This document shows positions 1 through 11,039 of a stretch of 21,971 bases of DNA, piece by piece. The notes under the pieces were generated by a model. That model searched no databases, was not told where the DNA came from, and worked only from the letters and a program-made list of their open reading frames with translations. The translations under genes were made by a program, and so were the position numbers. The stretch is taken from contig NW_013654486.1 of assembly GCF_000499385.1 (NCBI RefSeq), positions 1 through 21,971 of the forward strand, given 5' to 3'. The DNA is from Eimeria necatrix. Its lineage: Eukaryota; Apicomplexa; Conoidasida; Eucoccidiorida; Eimeriidae. The stretch's first letter is position 1. Each line of letters begins with the position of its first letter.

Positions 1-1021
1 CACATGCATTTGAAGGCCTGTTTTCGTTCCAGACGCAGCTTTGACTGACGCTGCATACAACGACGCATAATGTCAAATTGGATACCAGAGGAAATATCAG
101 ACGAAAGGAGGAGTAAGTGTGGAAAGCTTTTACGCCCACTCCATAGCCGTAAGGACGCGCGATGACTCTCAAGAGCCCGGGACTGAGGCTTGGCAGTTCA
201 CGTTCTCACAGGCTGCAGAAAAAGCGCCGCGCTGACATTTTCAGCGTGTCGTAGCACCATTACGATGAGGCAGCGCTTCGCCGAGAAAAGCGCCGCGCTC
301 ATAACTAGCAATCTCGAACATGCCTCGCTGTCAACGCTGAGCGCTTGCGATGTCTTCACGGCGTTGTCTCACGGAATCTTTCGTAGTTTCGTGCCACTCT
401 GTCCAGAACACCCGCTGAGTCAAAGCCTTCATCGATATGCATCAGCTCACTGTCTGACGAAATCTTTCTTAGTTTCGTGCCACTCTGTCCAGAACACCCG
501 CTGAGTCAAAGCCGTCATCGATATGCATCAGCTCACCATAATGAATAACCGTCTCCAGTTTGAATAAGGGCTACGCCTTGAATGCAGTGAGCGTGCATTG
601 GTGCCGACCCGGAGCCTTGTCGAGCCTTTCCTGCGCCAGTCCGTAACTTGCATTTAATGAGTCTCTACGAAGGAGAATCGTACCCATCGTTCTTGCACTG
701 TTCTCGCTGACCACAAAGATCCTCCACAAACGCAATTCCCATAAGAAACAAACCTCATCACAACCTGCAATACCGTGCCAAAGTGAATGCCTTCTGTACG
801 CTTGATACACAAATCTTTTTCCAACAACTGAGCTGCTTCCGTGTATCCGGCTCCCACTAAAACGTACTCCCTGCAGAATCCGCCTTCTCCTGTCCAGAGC
901 TTTTCCAGTTGACGCAGCACCTTCAAGACGCCCACGCGAACCGATGCAAAATATGCTGACACCAAGCGCCCACCCGTCCTAGCACTGAGAAGACGGAACG
1001 ATCAAACGTGCGGGCCTAGGC
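1..1021. other. Left flank, no gene recognised
   Basis: No reading frame here resembles a known protein and the short open frames on both strands overlap one another. The only structure is an 86-bp direct duplication (366-536) and a 15-base motif containing AAAAGCGCCGCGCT that occurs near 220 and again near 285. A gypsy element would be expected to have gag and a 5' LTR upstream of the protease at 1022, but I see no zinc knuckle and no match to sequence downstream of the integrase. The 5' part is therefore missing, diverged, or outside the window. Confidence 0.5.
366..536. repeat. 86-bp tandem duplication (two copies)
   Basis: Copy one spans about 366-451 and copy two about 452-536. Both contain the string TTTCGTGCCACTCTGTCCAG followed by the same CCGCTGAGTCAAAGCC and ATGCATCAGCTCAC blocks, with only a few substitutions between copies. 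The duplication is recent, given its high identity. It has no apparent coding function, because 86 is not a multiple of three. Confidence 0.9.
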
Positions 1022-1741
1022 GTGGTAGGAGACGAGCGTTCTAGGCCGCGTAGCCATGGCAAAGGGATGATGTGTGCGGTAGCGACAGGCCCTAATGCCA
1101 TTCCAGTCTCCCATGAGATGGGAAACCAACTCCTCCGCACTGCGGGAGGAACCTATAAGAGCGATGAGCGCGTGGAAGGGACTCAGCCGCTTCCGGAAAC
1201 GCGACAGAAGTCTGGATCAGAGTCGACCCTGAGTGAAGAGACTCCGGGCGCGACGATGAATAGCAGCAAGAAGTCTGCACAGGCGACAGAAGACGGAAAT
1301 AGGTCAGACGCGACAGAGATTGTGCCACACTGGTGGAGGGAGACTTGCATGAAAGAGTCTTACGATCAAGGGGGAGCGTTGTGCTGTGCGGGTGCGACGG
1401 CGGTACTTCGCGTTGAGCTCGTAGGGAGTCTTTGTGACGCCCTCTTGGACACTGGGGCTTCGAGAAGTTTCATTAGTCCTAAGTTGGTCGAACGACTGCA
1501 GCTGAAAGTGCGGAGACTAGCAAAGGAACATAGGTTCACCATTGCTACAGGTGCGCAATTACGCATTGATCGGGTAGTGACGGGATTGACGTTGTGGTGC
1601 GGACATACACGTTTTTCCGGGGACTTTTTAGTGGGACCCGTTCCCTACGACTTAGTCTTGGGTTTGGATAGGCTGACGGAACACAAGGTGGCCTGGTACT
1701 TCCAGTCTGACAAACTCCGAACCTATGTGAATGGCCAGTGA
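1022..1741 (+). pseudogene. Retropepsin-like protease fragment
   Basis: The translated frame contains the aspartic protease signature LLDTGASRSFI, with the DTG triad at 1448-1456. It is followed about 70 residues later by the hydrophobic VLGLDRL flap-distal motif (hydrophobic-hydrophobic-Gly) typical of retroviral-type proteases. The first ATG in the frame is at 1067, but in a polyprotein the start is not meaningful. The roughly 110 residues before the DTG motif are Ser/Thr/charged and resemble no known gag domain. The frame ends in TGA at 1739. Reading on past it gives 13 more sensible codons, then TAA at 1781, then the same frame continues into the linker, so both stops look like point lesions. 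Confidence 0.85.
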
Positions 1742-2239
1742 TGCGAGTTACCAGTCGTTCGGACTGGTGAATCGACACTGTAAAGTGATAGTCCCACCGT
1801 AGTCGACCCACGGACTCCAGCAGAGCAAGCATACGAGATCTTGGCCAAACAAGTGGCGGGTATGTCAGCCGAGGAGGCAGCTGTATTCCTACGCCCGCCT
1901 CCAAGGAGGTATAAGTCCCACCCGAAGACTAAGGCAAAGGCGCGGATAAATTCGCTCGTTCGTCAGGCGGCGGACGATACTAACGATCTCAGGACTCCGT
2001 TGCATGGTTTGCATCTCATACTGGCTTTGCCCGAGGCTTGTTCGGCAGTGCCCTTAAGGCTCTCGGATGAATGGCAAGGCGCGCTTTGTTGCGCACTGAT
2101 AGGGAGTCAACCCACGTCCTCCGGCTGCTGTAGTCCTTTGGCCTCAACAGCCTCGGTGACAGCGGAGAGTGACGAGGAGTCTCCCTGGCCTATGGCAAAA
2201 CTCGAGCACACTCTATTCGACGAATGGATAAACGACTGA
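1742..2239 (+). pseudogene. Protease-to-reverse-transcriptase linker remnant
   Basis: This stretch is in the same frame as the protease and continues it after the stop at 1781. It encodes a charged, Pro/Arg-rich segment (FLRPPPRRYKSHPK region) and then an acidic segment ending in DEWIND before TGA at about 2237. It lies where gypsy elements have an unconserved linker, and it contains no domain I recognise. The reading frame must shift between about 2237 and 2250, because the reverse transcriptase begins in another frame only a few bases later. Confidence 0.6.
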
Positions 2240-2243
2240 GGCG

Positions 2244-2668
2244 CAGGATATTCCATGTGAGGTTGCCCAGGTGTTGCACGAGTATCGGGCGGTTTTTCCC
2301 GATACCTTGCCTAAAGGCTTACCTCCGAAGCGCCCTCATGATCATCATATTCTCCTGGCGCCTGGAAAACTCCCAGCGAGATCTGCAATCTACCGTATGA
2401 CTCCAGATCAGCTCACTTTCCACAAACAGGAGATAGCTGAATTATCGGATAATGGTTGGATCGGACCGGCCTATTCGCCTATTTGCTCTCCTACGACCAT
2501 GTTGGACAAACGTGATGATGGCTCCGGGGAGCGGAAGATGCGGATGGTTCTCAATTACCAGGCTCTAAATGCCCTTACGATAGCCCCTGATTTTCCACTA
2601 CCACCCATTCAAACCATTCTGTAGCTGCTCGGAGGCGCCAAGTATTTTTCCACCTTGGACCTGGATGA
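2244..2668 (+). pseudogene. Reverse transcriptase, N-terminal part
   Basis: The frame begins with a FPDTLPKGLPPKRPHDH block, the hallmark entry of gypsy reverse transcriptase (fingers). It continues through a YRMTPDQL stretch, a SPICSPTTMLDKRDDGS block and MVLNYQALNALT, matching the conserved VDYRALNKLT region. A TAG at 2622 interrupts it just before [13 protein letters not shown], which is the motif A region carrying the first catalytic Asp. Immediately after motif A the sequence jumps to the MPFGL motif in another frame. The 35-40 residues that normally lie between are deleted at about 2664-2668, with a frameshift. This deletion alone would inactivate the enzyme. Confidence 0.9.
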
Positions 2669-3030
2669 TGCCCTTCGGCCTTAAAGGTGCTCCCGCTACG
2701 TTCCAGGCCAATATTAATTCCTATTTACAACCTTTATTGGGTCAGGGCGTTATTGCATACCTGGATGATGTACTTATCTATAGTTCTGATCTCTCTGGGC
2801 ACATCTCTCTTCTGTGACAAGTCCTAAGCATTTTTCTTCGACACCAGTTCTACCCAAAATTCCGCAAATGTAAGTTTGCACGGCAAACAATTACCTATTT
2901 GGGTTATACTGTATCTGCTACGAGGATCAAACCCGCAGACGACAAAATCGAAGCCATCCGGCATTGGCCAGAGGTGCTGGAGAAGGAAACGCAAGTGCGC
3001 CAGTAACTCGGTACCATAAATTACTGTCGC
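2668..3030 (+). pseudogene. Reverse transcriptase, C-terminal part with YLDD active site
   Basis: The frame opens with [13 protein letters not shown] (motif B). The [10 protein letters not shown] active site follows, with YLDD at 2758-2769, then a YLGYTVS motif and the thumb region. TGA at 2815 and TAA at 3004 interrupt it. The frame is continuous with RNase H, the spacer and the integrase zinc finger down to about 4160 except for stops, so this is a single polyprotein segment. The order and spacing are as in gypsy elements. Confidence 0.9.
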
Positions 3031-3690
3031 ATGTTTATGGGACCGGACTATGCAGACGTTCCCCGGCCGCTGGTTGATCTTACGCGTAAAGACGTCAGTT
3101 TCGAATGGACAGAACTTCACAAGCAAGCGGTGCGGCAGCTCAAACAGCGCTTAATAGACTTCACTACATTACAGGTCCCTTACACGACGAAACCTTTCGA
3201 GTTATACACAGATGCCTCTGGTTATGCGATCGGAGCAGTTCTCGAACAAGACGGCAAACCCATCGGCTTCCTCAGCCAAGTCATGAACCCCACGCAACAG
3301 AGATACTCGATCTACGATCAGGAACTCTTGGCGTTGGTCATGGCGCTGGACAAGTGGTCGCTCTTGCTCCGTGTCTCCAAGGTAACGGCTTACACTGATC
3401 ATCAAGCTCTCACCCATCTCCAGCGACTCCAAGCATCGAAGCCTCTGCGCGGACGCACCGCGCGGTGGCTAGACTTTCTTGCGAAGTTCCCAGATTTGCA
3501 CATCACGTATGTTCAAGGCGCGCGCAATCAAGTTGACGACGCCCTGTCTCGCCATCCCGGCCTTCCTAACACCTGCTCGCACGACACACCACCGGTACCA
3601 CTGATGCTCGCAATAGGACAAGCGAGCGCGGCTCCCCGCTCTCGTGGTCGGCCTCCCAACTACAGGGAGCTCGCCGGAATTCGTTTGTGA
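3031..3690 (+). pseudogene. Retrotransposon RNase H domain
   Basis: RNase H of the gypsy type follows the thumb directly. The four acidic positions are all visible: Asp in LYTDASGYAIGAVL, Glu in YDQELLALV, Asp in TDHQAL and Asp in NQVDDALSR. The conserved RWLDFLAKF and ITYVQGARNQVDDALSR blocks are intact. The frame ends at TGA 3688, but sensible protein continues beyond it in the same frame (Pro/Ala-rich spacer), so this stop also looks like a lesion. The surviving open stretch of about 220 codons is the longest in the element. Confidence 0.92.
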
Positions 3691-4165
3691 CGACCTAGAC
3701 GACGCAGCCTGCCGTCCGCAGCTTCACCTGCGCCGCCGGCACCCACCCCAAAGGCGGAACAACCTACACTCACAACGAAGCCACCAGCTGACCCTCCTGA
3801 TATGCGCCAGTGGCCGCAAGCCTACTCGAAGTGTCCTGTTTTTCGCGTTCCCTACAGAGCCGCAGCGAACCAACCAGGAGAAGCTCTGCAAATCGAGTTT
3901 TGTAATTGCCAATTCATCTTTCGTTACGTAGAGCCTTACCTGCACATCCGCGTTCATTGACTGTGGCGCATCTGCGTCTCACAGTTCCCTGAGTTCCTTA
4001 CTCAAGTTCTGCATTCACATCACGACCATGTCACAGCCGGCCATCAAGGCCAGAAGAAGACCTTTGCGGCTCTCAGCAAGCACTACTACTGGCCAGGAAT
4101 GCGCGCCTACACTACTGCATATGTTGAGTCATGTACCCACTGTCGAGCGTCAAGAAGCCTGCAGG
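3691..4165 (+). pseudogene. Spacer and integrase N-terminal zinc-binding domain
   Basis: After TGA 3688 the frame continues through a Pro-rich spacer. A second TGA at 3958 follows, and then the HHCC integrase zinc-binding domain. Its HDHVTAGHQG motif and the YYWPGM block are followed by CTHCRAS with the Cys pair near 4137-4148. This is the H2C2 finger that precedes gypsy integrase cores. The frame is lost between about 4150 and 4165, where the downstream core is in another frame, indicating a single-base-scale indel. Confidence 0.85.
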
Positions 4166-5120
4166 CCTTCTTCAACAGTTGCTCATCCCTTCTCGTCGAT
4201 GGGCGCACGTGAGTCTCGACTTTATCACAGATCTTCCCCTTACAACGACAGGGCACGACTCGATTCTTGTCATGGTCGACGCCCTTACCAAGGTGGCTCA
4301 TTTCGTTCCTGCAAAGAAGTCATTCACAGCAGCACACACCGTGGAGCTTCTCGCAAACCGCCTTATCCGCTATCACGGTTTTCCAGAGGTGCTCATATCG
4401 GACCGCGACCCCCGTTTCCAGTCGGATCTTTGGAACCAGCTCTGTCACCGCTTTAACATCAAACGGTGCATGTCCTCATCCTACCATCCCTAAAGCGACG
4501 GCTAAACTGAACGGGTTAACCGCACACTGGAGCAGATGCTTCGTACCTATATCAAATCTGACGAACGCGAGTGGGAGCGTTTGCTTCCGGCCTTGGAGCT
4601 TTCCTACAATACAGCAACTCATTCATCCACTGAGCTCTCTCCCTTCGAGGTCATGATTGGCGAGAACCTGTTGACTGCTGCGAATTTTGATACCGTAGGC
4701 GCGTTAGCCCCTACGCCCACTCCTCCGATGACTAAGCTTTTCCGGCAGCTCTACGACAGAGCGCAGAGCCGCATCCTGAAGGCAAAGGGGCAGCAGAAAT
4801 ATTACGCAGACACAAAGTACCGAGCTGTGAAGTATGCAGTGGGGGACAAGGTTTCGCTCAGCAGCAAGCACCTACCGCCTTTCAACAGCTGCCCTAAGTT
4901 CGAGCCCCGTTACCGAGGACTCTTTGAAATCATTAAACGAATAGGCATCGTCGCTTACTGTCTTGCTTTGCCTCCTATGTATGAATGCCACAACGTTTTT
5001 CATGTTGCACTACACCTGCACTGGTGCCGGCGCTATCCCCAGCCCCAGTCTCCATACATTTTCCACACATTTCACGTATGCACATTAACTCTTAGACAAT
5101 TTGCCTTACTTTTATCCTAG
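4156..5120 (+). pseudogene. Integrase catalytic core and C-terminal region
   Basis: The core shows the DDE triad. The first Asp is in SLDFITDLP (codon 4218) and the second in LISDRDPRF (codon 4401). Glu is in TERVNRTLEQ (codon 4509), 35 residues after the second Asp, which is the standard D-35-E spacing. Two TAA codons at 4491 and 4503 fall on positions that are normally Gln just before the Glu. Beyond the core come SYNTATHSSTELSPFEV, a basic helical stretch, and a GPF/Y-like region (RYRGLFEIIKRIG), then NVFHVALH, matching the NVFHVS motif at the end of gypsy integrases. I see no chromodomain after it. Confidence 0.92.
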
Positions 5121-5142
5121 TAGGAAGGTCCTGTCCTCCTCC

Positions 5143-5420
5143 AGTGTTGCGACCCCTTGTAGGTCGCTAGCTAGCTATCATCTATCGGTCACTAGCAAGC
5201 CCCATTGTAGTGCCTGTGCACTACATGCATGCTGCAAGCTGCACTATCTAGATGCAGTAACAAGGCAAAACCAAAAAACAATTTCGTTTTGCTTAACAAA
5301 TCTAAAAGAGCAGAACGTATTGCTCAACGGCATGCTTAGATATTATGTGACAGGGTCAAGGAAAAGAGCATCTAAGACTCGATAAGGGTTTTGCCACGTG
5401 TACAACTTAATAAAGCCACG
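5143..5420 (+). repeat. Possible remnant of the 3' LTR
   Basis: Shortly after the integrase frame ends, the sequence begins with TGTTGCGACC, a TG start followed by a short inverted repeat (GCGACC / GGTCGC at about 5148-5167). An AATAAA polyadenylation-like hexamer sits at 5409-5414. A short purine stretch (AGTAGGAAGG) lies at 5119-5128, where a polypurine tract could be. No matching copy exists upstream in the window, so LTR status is a guess from position only. Confidence 0.2.
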
Positions 5421-8400
5421 AACCCCTGTAAAGTAATTGACAGTGCTAGGCGCAAATGCGAGTTGAGCAGCACAAGTATTTCTTACATTTGCCAAATTTT
5501 ACCTTAATCACAAGGATGCGCCATATTTCGAGCTGTGTGACAACGCAACCCACACTGCAGACATGAAACGCCACAGGAAAACCATTGCCCATTTTATTGC
5601 AAACCCCAGCACTATGGTCCGTCATGTTGTTAATATAATCCGCTAGCGCTTCACAACCATATTTGGTAAAGGACGAATAATCTTTGTAGAGCTGCTTAGC
5701 ACAATTAGTTTTCTCTACTCACGAGCTGAGCGAAACATTTATCACGTTGCAAGACAAAAACACGATCAGAACGCAATGATGACTCGGAGGAAGAAATCGC
5801 ATGATACAGTAGCTCATGGCGAGCACAAGGAATATCCACTGGCACGCGACAGTAGCTAAGAATTTATCAACGCTGAGCGCGAGGATAACCGTACGAGTGG
5901 CTTTCGCACCTCGAGCGTCTGCCGACAAAAAACAACATGAAGCATATTAAAAAGGTAAACAGCATAAACGACTATTTGATTTTGCGACGATAAGCGCAAA
6001 CATGGCCTTTGGAAGCCTTTTGTAAATGGCGCGAACATTTGACGCTTCCTCGAGGCCTTGATGCTGCATTCACGTTGACTTCAGCTAGTCCTGTTGCAAT
6101 CAGGAGTTCTCCTTTTTCCTGTTGGGGCAACACCAGCTCAAGAAAGCGTACATATTTGAAAAGCACGGATGGCAGCGAGCCAGCAGCATTACTTTGAATA
6201 GTCGTTTGCAGCTATGACTGCTAAACGCTGTGTGATGCTTTCTGTGATCGGGCTGCTGGACCTGGAAGATTCACGCATACCCGTGAAAGTGAGAGCATGA
6301 ATTCATTGTGTTGCTTGAAACACAATTGGACCTGTCACTAGTTGGCAAATGAGAGAAAAGATAATCGGGCCACAAACAGATAAACTGTAAAGCGTCCAAC
6401 ACGTTAATGACGGATAGGCTTCGAACGAGGCATAGTTCTGCTGTGGGTGTATCACTGGACTATACTGAGCCAAACATCACTATCTAAACAATCGCGCTGT
6501 AAGGCCAGGGCTTAATGCCAATCTCCCCGCAAATTGATTTATCTTTCGCAAAAAAGCGTAAGGCAGTGGGAACTATGAGAGTGTGGACAACTCTGTTCAC
6601 AGTGCAGCTAAACAGACCTAATTGCACTTATTTGCACTCTGGAAAAGTTCAAAGAGCAGGAGGATACAAAGATATATTGTATTCGTTTTGTTGCAGTCAG
6701 GCCGCATTGTTAGGAGTGCCTCAAGAATTCTCGTTCAACATGAAGGAAATCGCAGTTTTCGAAATACTTCTACAAAGGCACCAACAAGCATGATTACGTA
6801 CAAACCAATACACATAAACGAGTCTGCATGGACATTAGATGCCGTTTCTTTGCTGGTCACGTGAATTTCGTTAATCTGTGATTTGACGGTGCTTGCATGG
6901 CTTCACACTTTTAGCTCGCCACTATAGCACAGCCTATATAGAACACTGGGCAAATTACAAATGTGCTAACTGAGAGTTCGGCTCAGAACAGCCTCAGTCG
7001 TCTGGTTGCCATAGCGTGGGTCAGCCAAACTGAGTGCTCTTTGTAGTGCAGCAACGTTTTCGCCATTGAGTACCCGTTAAGCATTCATAACGGTATGTGA
7101 CGGGGCAGGTGGCCGGAGTTCCTTTCTGTATCAGTTGAGCATGATATAGACAGCACGCGATTCAAGTGTTGGACTGACCTACACGAAAAGACCTCATTCC
7201 GGATTTACTTAAAAATTAATAGAAGTCCACTCTTGCACAACAGTAAGCACACTTTCGATCACTGAAAATAAATTTGTGGTGTCCAGGGGCGAGAGTTTGT
7301 TCTGACTTGCCTATGCATGCGGCTATTGGATGTATCTGAAGCTTTCCTGTGCCTGTTGCAAACAATCATATACACTTTGGGACATTGTTAAATAAGGGGC
7401 ACGATACCTTTGTTGCACTGACTGGCACGCTGGAGCGCTTACTTAGCGCAAGTTAACTGGCATTTTTCCACTAAGAGACCTAAAAGCTGTCCGCCAAAAA
7501 AGAAGGCTCTACGAAATTCGGCAGAAGAAGCGCGCGATAGATTTATTAGCTTGCCCCTCGACGCAGTCTGCTAAAATATCGCAACCAAAGACCAGAAAGT
7601 TTTCTGCAGCGCAGTCGCGCTCCAAATACTTTCATTGCAACTCGAATGCACATCCTTGAACGGCAACACTTAGACAAATCTCTTGTTTCGCCTTCTGTTT
7701 AAAGCAGCGTTGGACTCTACACCTTCAAGTGGGTGGCTGTCGTTTCGAGATACGCATGATTACAGAATAATCGCAGTGTTTGAAGACTATGCTCATGATT
7801 CTATTAGCGGTTTAACGCACTGCAGCTCGCAACTCACGATCTGAGGTGGTTTTGGAGGAAACCTGGTTCATTGCTCCTTTAGAGTCAATTAACGATAACA
7901 CTGCCAACGCAAGCAGCATCACGCGTTCCGGCATCCATGTCAACATCGGGGCAGCAGCACGCAAGCTTTTCCAGGTCTCCGTAGCGACCATGCTAGGTTT
8001 TCAACACTTCTGCACCCCAGTATTATGCATACGAACTGAATCAGTCAAGCCGAAAAAAAACGTTTGTACCGTTCATGAGTCCTGTTGGCAGGAACACCTG
8101 CGTGTCTTTCGAAGACCTCAACTAATTTTTAGAGAGCCTGGAATAGACTGCCGTTGACCATCGTCCCGACTGCTTTCCCATCCCAAAACATAGAAACCGC
8201 ACGATCTGAATCAGTAAAGTCAGGAAAAGCGTTTGTATCGTTCATGAGGCTATACATGTTGGTCCTGTTGGCAGGAACACCCGCGTGTCTTTCGAAGATT
8301 TCCCCCAATTCATAGAAGGCCTGGAATAGACTGCCATTGACCATCGTCTCAACTGCTTTGCCATCCCAAAACATAAAACACCCACGCTGTGAATCAGTCT

Positions 8401-10990
8401 AGCCGGAACACAGGCGTTTGTACCGCTCATGAGGGCGTACCTGCTTGTCCAGCTGGAATGAACACCTGCGTGTCCTTCGAATCTTTCTTCTAATTTTCAG
8501 GGGGCCTCTAGTAGACTTTCTTTAACCCTTGTCTCCATTGCTTTGCCATCCCGAATTTTTTGCTGCTAATGGAAACACACGAGCTGAGTTGGTCATAATG
8601 CAGTCTTGGTTTCGCGCCTCTTAAAGCCAAATAAAAACGTTAATCCCAAAACACTGCTTTCCAATAATGCTAGCTCTGCAACCCCTCCATATTAGTCTAC
8701 CATCCGCTCAAGTACATTTTCTGTTACTGCGAAGCCCAACATGTCGTAGTGACATAGAGGTAGGACTGCTTCTTTGCTTCCCTATATCAGTTATAACGTT
8801 TCATCCAACAGCAGATTAGCAAGTCCTTTTAGAGAGCTGTAGCCCTGCATTTGATCTACCTTTAAAAAGCCCGAATTCCCTTTCTGAATATTTGCAGCTT
8901 TCCAGGAAACGCACCGCCTAAGGTGATGACGTTAAAACTGTGTTTTTATTTCTCTCCACTTAAACAGAAATGGGCGCCTCGCCAACAAATATATAATCTT
9001 GCGCTCCGATTATCCACGGCAGCAGAATTTGTGCAAAAATAATCAATCTCAAGCCCCGAAGTCTTTAGATGAGATTTGAAACGTACAGTCTTAGGTAAAG
9101 GCACAGCAAAACAACTCTATCGTACATACCAGCATGAGGCTTAACAGGCTTTTGTGGTGGCGTTGGGACAAAGAAACTGCCATGAATGCAACAGTTGCCG
9201 GAATATCTGCACCGCGACAGGGAACGCACGATCTACAGTGGTTATGTTGATGACACACACTTTTCAAGTCCTTCTTCAAAATTATTCAAGCCCTTCTTTT
9301 AGATTAGGCGTTAAGGAAAAAGCGTAGCTCTAGCCTGTCAGCCTAAAGCCGAATCGGAAGCCTCAACACACGCTCTATATAAATCAGGAAGGAAAAAGAT
9401 CCAAAACTTCTGGTGGCTCAGACCAAGAATAAGTACCTCAGTAGCAGTTGAATTCATGTTGCCCTCCTCTGCCAAGTTTGTGGGGAACAAAACAGTGACA
9501 GAGGTAGTTTTGTTGTGAGATATGCTGCACCCAAGAAACCCTTTTGCAGCCAAGAGCGCACAATCTAGAGAGTTTCGTCGTGGAAAAAGATATACACTCT
9601 TTGCGTTTCACAACAGTGATGGACAGTTCACTAAACACAGCTCATTCAGAGTACCTCCTTCCAAGGTGGACAAGCCACTGGGCACCATCGCCAGTGCGCC
9701 ATTTCGTTAAATGCTCCCAGAACTGTTTGAAACGCGGAACGCACGGCCTGATGGAATCAATCTATATAAACGAGACGGCACTTTGGCCTTATGGGGGCAA
9801 CTAAGGGAGTCTTTTCGTGCCGGCAGGGACATAGCCTTTAACCTGACCTGATACTGTACTTTTGCACACATCCCGTGATGCAGTGATCCGCAAAATCCAG
9901 AGTTATGCCGCTTCTCTCTGTCAGTTCTTAGGACTGAAGGTGCGAAGGGCAGCATACTACACGGAACGACAGGGCTAATAGTCTCCCATGACAAATGCGA
10001 CTCCATCATAATCTACGAACTGGCATGTCCTAGCCCGAGTATGAAACATGCATCTGTATGAGAGCAAATGCAATGCACGCAACAGCGGAAAAACCCGGAT
10101 TGCTAAATCATGAATGAGCTTGCTGCGGTCTTTTATATTTTCCCTGCACGCAGACTCCTGGACTAGGCGAGGGGTTTGTTGAGAATTCACACGAGAGCGT
10201 TATACTGCTTCTGCGAAACACTTTCGTAACTGACAGAAGCGCCACATGAGTGGGAACTTTATTTGCACACTGAATGCCGCACAAGCTCCAGATTCCAAGA
10301 CGATTTTATTTGAATCAGCGACGCACGTGACACCTCTCTAGCGGCTTAAAGCTCTTTGCTGGCTTTATCAAGCCTGCAGATACTTTCGAGAACTGTGCCT
10401 CCCGCTCCACATTCCCAGAAGCATCACTGACAACCGGAAAGTCCCCCAACCATCAATGCTTGCTTTTGTCACCCATATAATTCTGTTGAAAACTTCACCA
10501 GGTAAAGAGCATGACAAAACTCGGAGAAAACGCCCTTAAATTAGTCCACATGGAAATCTCCAAGTCACTGAGCCATGTACTTCGCGACACGCAAACACCC
10601 AAAAAACTGCAATCTCTAAAAACCTGCAGTCACTAAAAGACAGGCTTTCAAATTCAACACACAAATTGAAATCATAAAAGCTGGTGACTTCCGCTATCAG
10701 CAGCAGAGTCCTTAGCACGAAGTGGAGAACTGGATAGCTTTTAGGAACTGCTGAAGTGCATTTGGCATTAGAGTGGTTGTGGAGATGTCCTTACTAGTAA
10801 TAAATCCAAAACAACTCTCCTATAAGTTCCATTGTTGCTTAAATAGTTTGTGGCAGACACTGTTGGGTTTCTGTTCACTGACGAAGACGCTAGATGTTAA
10901 CTGCACCGCTAACTGCTTGAAACAACTTCTGTCTCAGTCTCATTTTTTAATTTTGAAATTTTCGTTTCTTCTGCTTCTAAAAGGTCTACA
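5421..10990. other. About 5.6 kb of unique, repeat-poor DNA with no recognised gene
   Basis: Composition is close to balanced and CAG or telomere-type repeats are absent. Open frames are all short (about 60-120 codons), overlap on opposite strands and resemble nothing I know. I see no tRNA cloverleaf, no rRNA and no splice-linked series of conserved exons. The only internal structure is the tandem repeat at 8036-8560. The stretch fits a repeat-poor chromosomal segment or very old decayed elements. Confidence 0.6.
8036..8560. repeat. Three-copy diverged tandem repeat, unit about 170-183 bp
   Basis: Copies begin near 8036, 8206 and 8389. Each has the blocks GAATCAGT, CGTTTGTA(C/T)CG(T/C)TCATGAG, a GTGTC(T/C)TTCGAA block, a TAGACT block and TTGCCATCCC-like sequence. 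Copy one lacks 14 bases present in copy two; copy three is the most diverged. On the minus strand, copy two together with part of copy one gives an open frame of about 80 codons. In it the peptides MFWDGKAV and TMVNGSLFQA recur 61 residues apart, so the unit may descend from a protein repeat. I do not recognise the family. Confidence 0.8.
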
Positions 10991-11039
10991 AACAAAGCCA
11001 AATGCCAGCAAAAAATACCCAGTAAGTCCACAGCCCCAA

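Larger units (their letters stand above)
1022..5120 (+). mobile_element. Degraded Ty3/gypsy-type LTR retrotransposon (pol region)
   Basis: The order protease, reverse transcriptase, RNase H, integrase is the gypsy (Metaviridae-like) order, and it distinguishes this element from copia types, where integrase precedes reverse transcriptase. The polyprotein is read in three segments. About 1022-2237 lies in one frame, about 2244-2665 in a second, about 2668-4160 in a third, and about 4156-5120 returns to the second. In-frame stops fall at 1739, 1781, 2622, 2815, 3004, 3688, 3958, 4491 and 4503, so the copy cannot make a full product. Catalytic residues of protease, RNase H and integrase are still readable, which suggests fairly recent decay. 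Gypsy-like elements are known from Eimeria genomes. Outer boundaries are unknown: no LTR pair was found, so the given limits are only those of recognisable protein. Confidence 0.9.

Noticed and set aside
366..536. Possible CRISPR-like or LTR repeat
   Set aside because: There are only two adjacent copies without spacers, and no second copy near the other end of the element, so it is a simple tandem duplication.
5421..10990. Many ORFs of 60-120 codons on both strands
   Set aside because: Lengths are what chance gives at this base composition; they overlap each other and show no recognisable domain, signal peptide pattern or linked splice sites.
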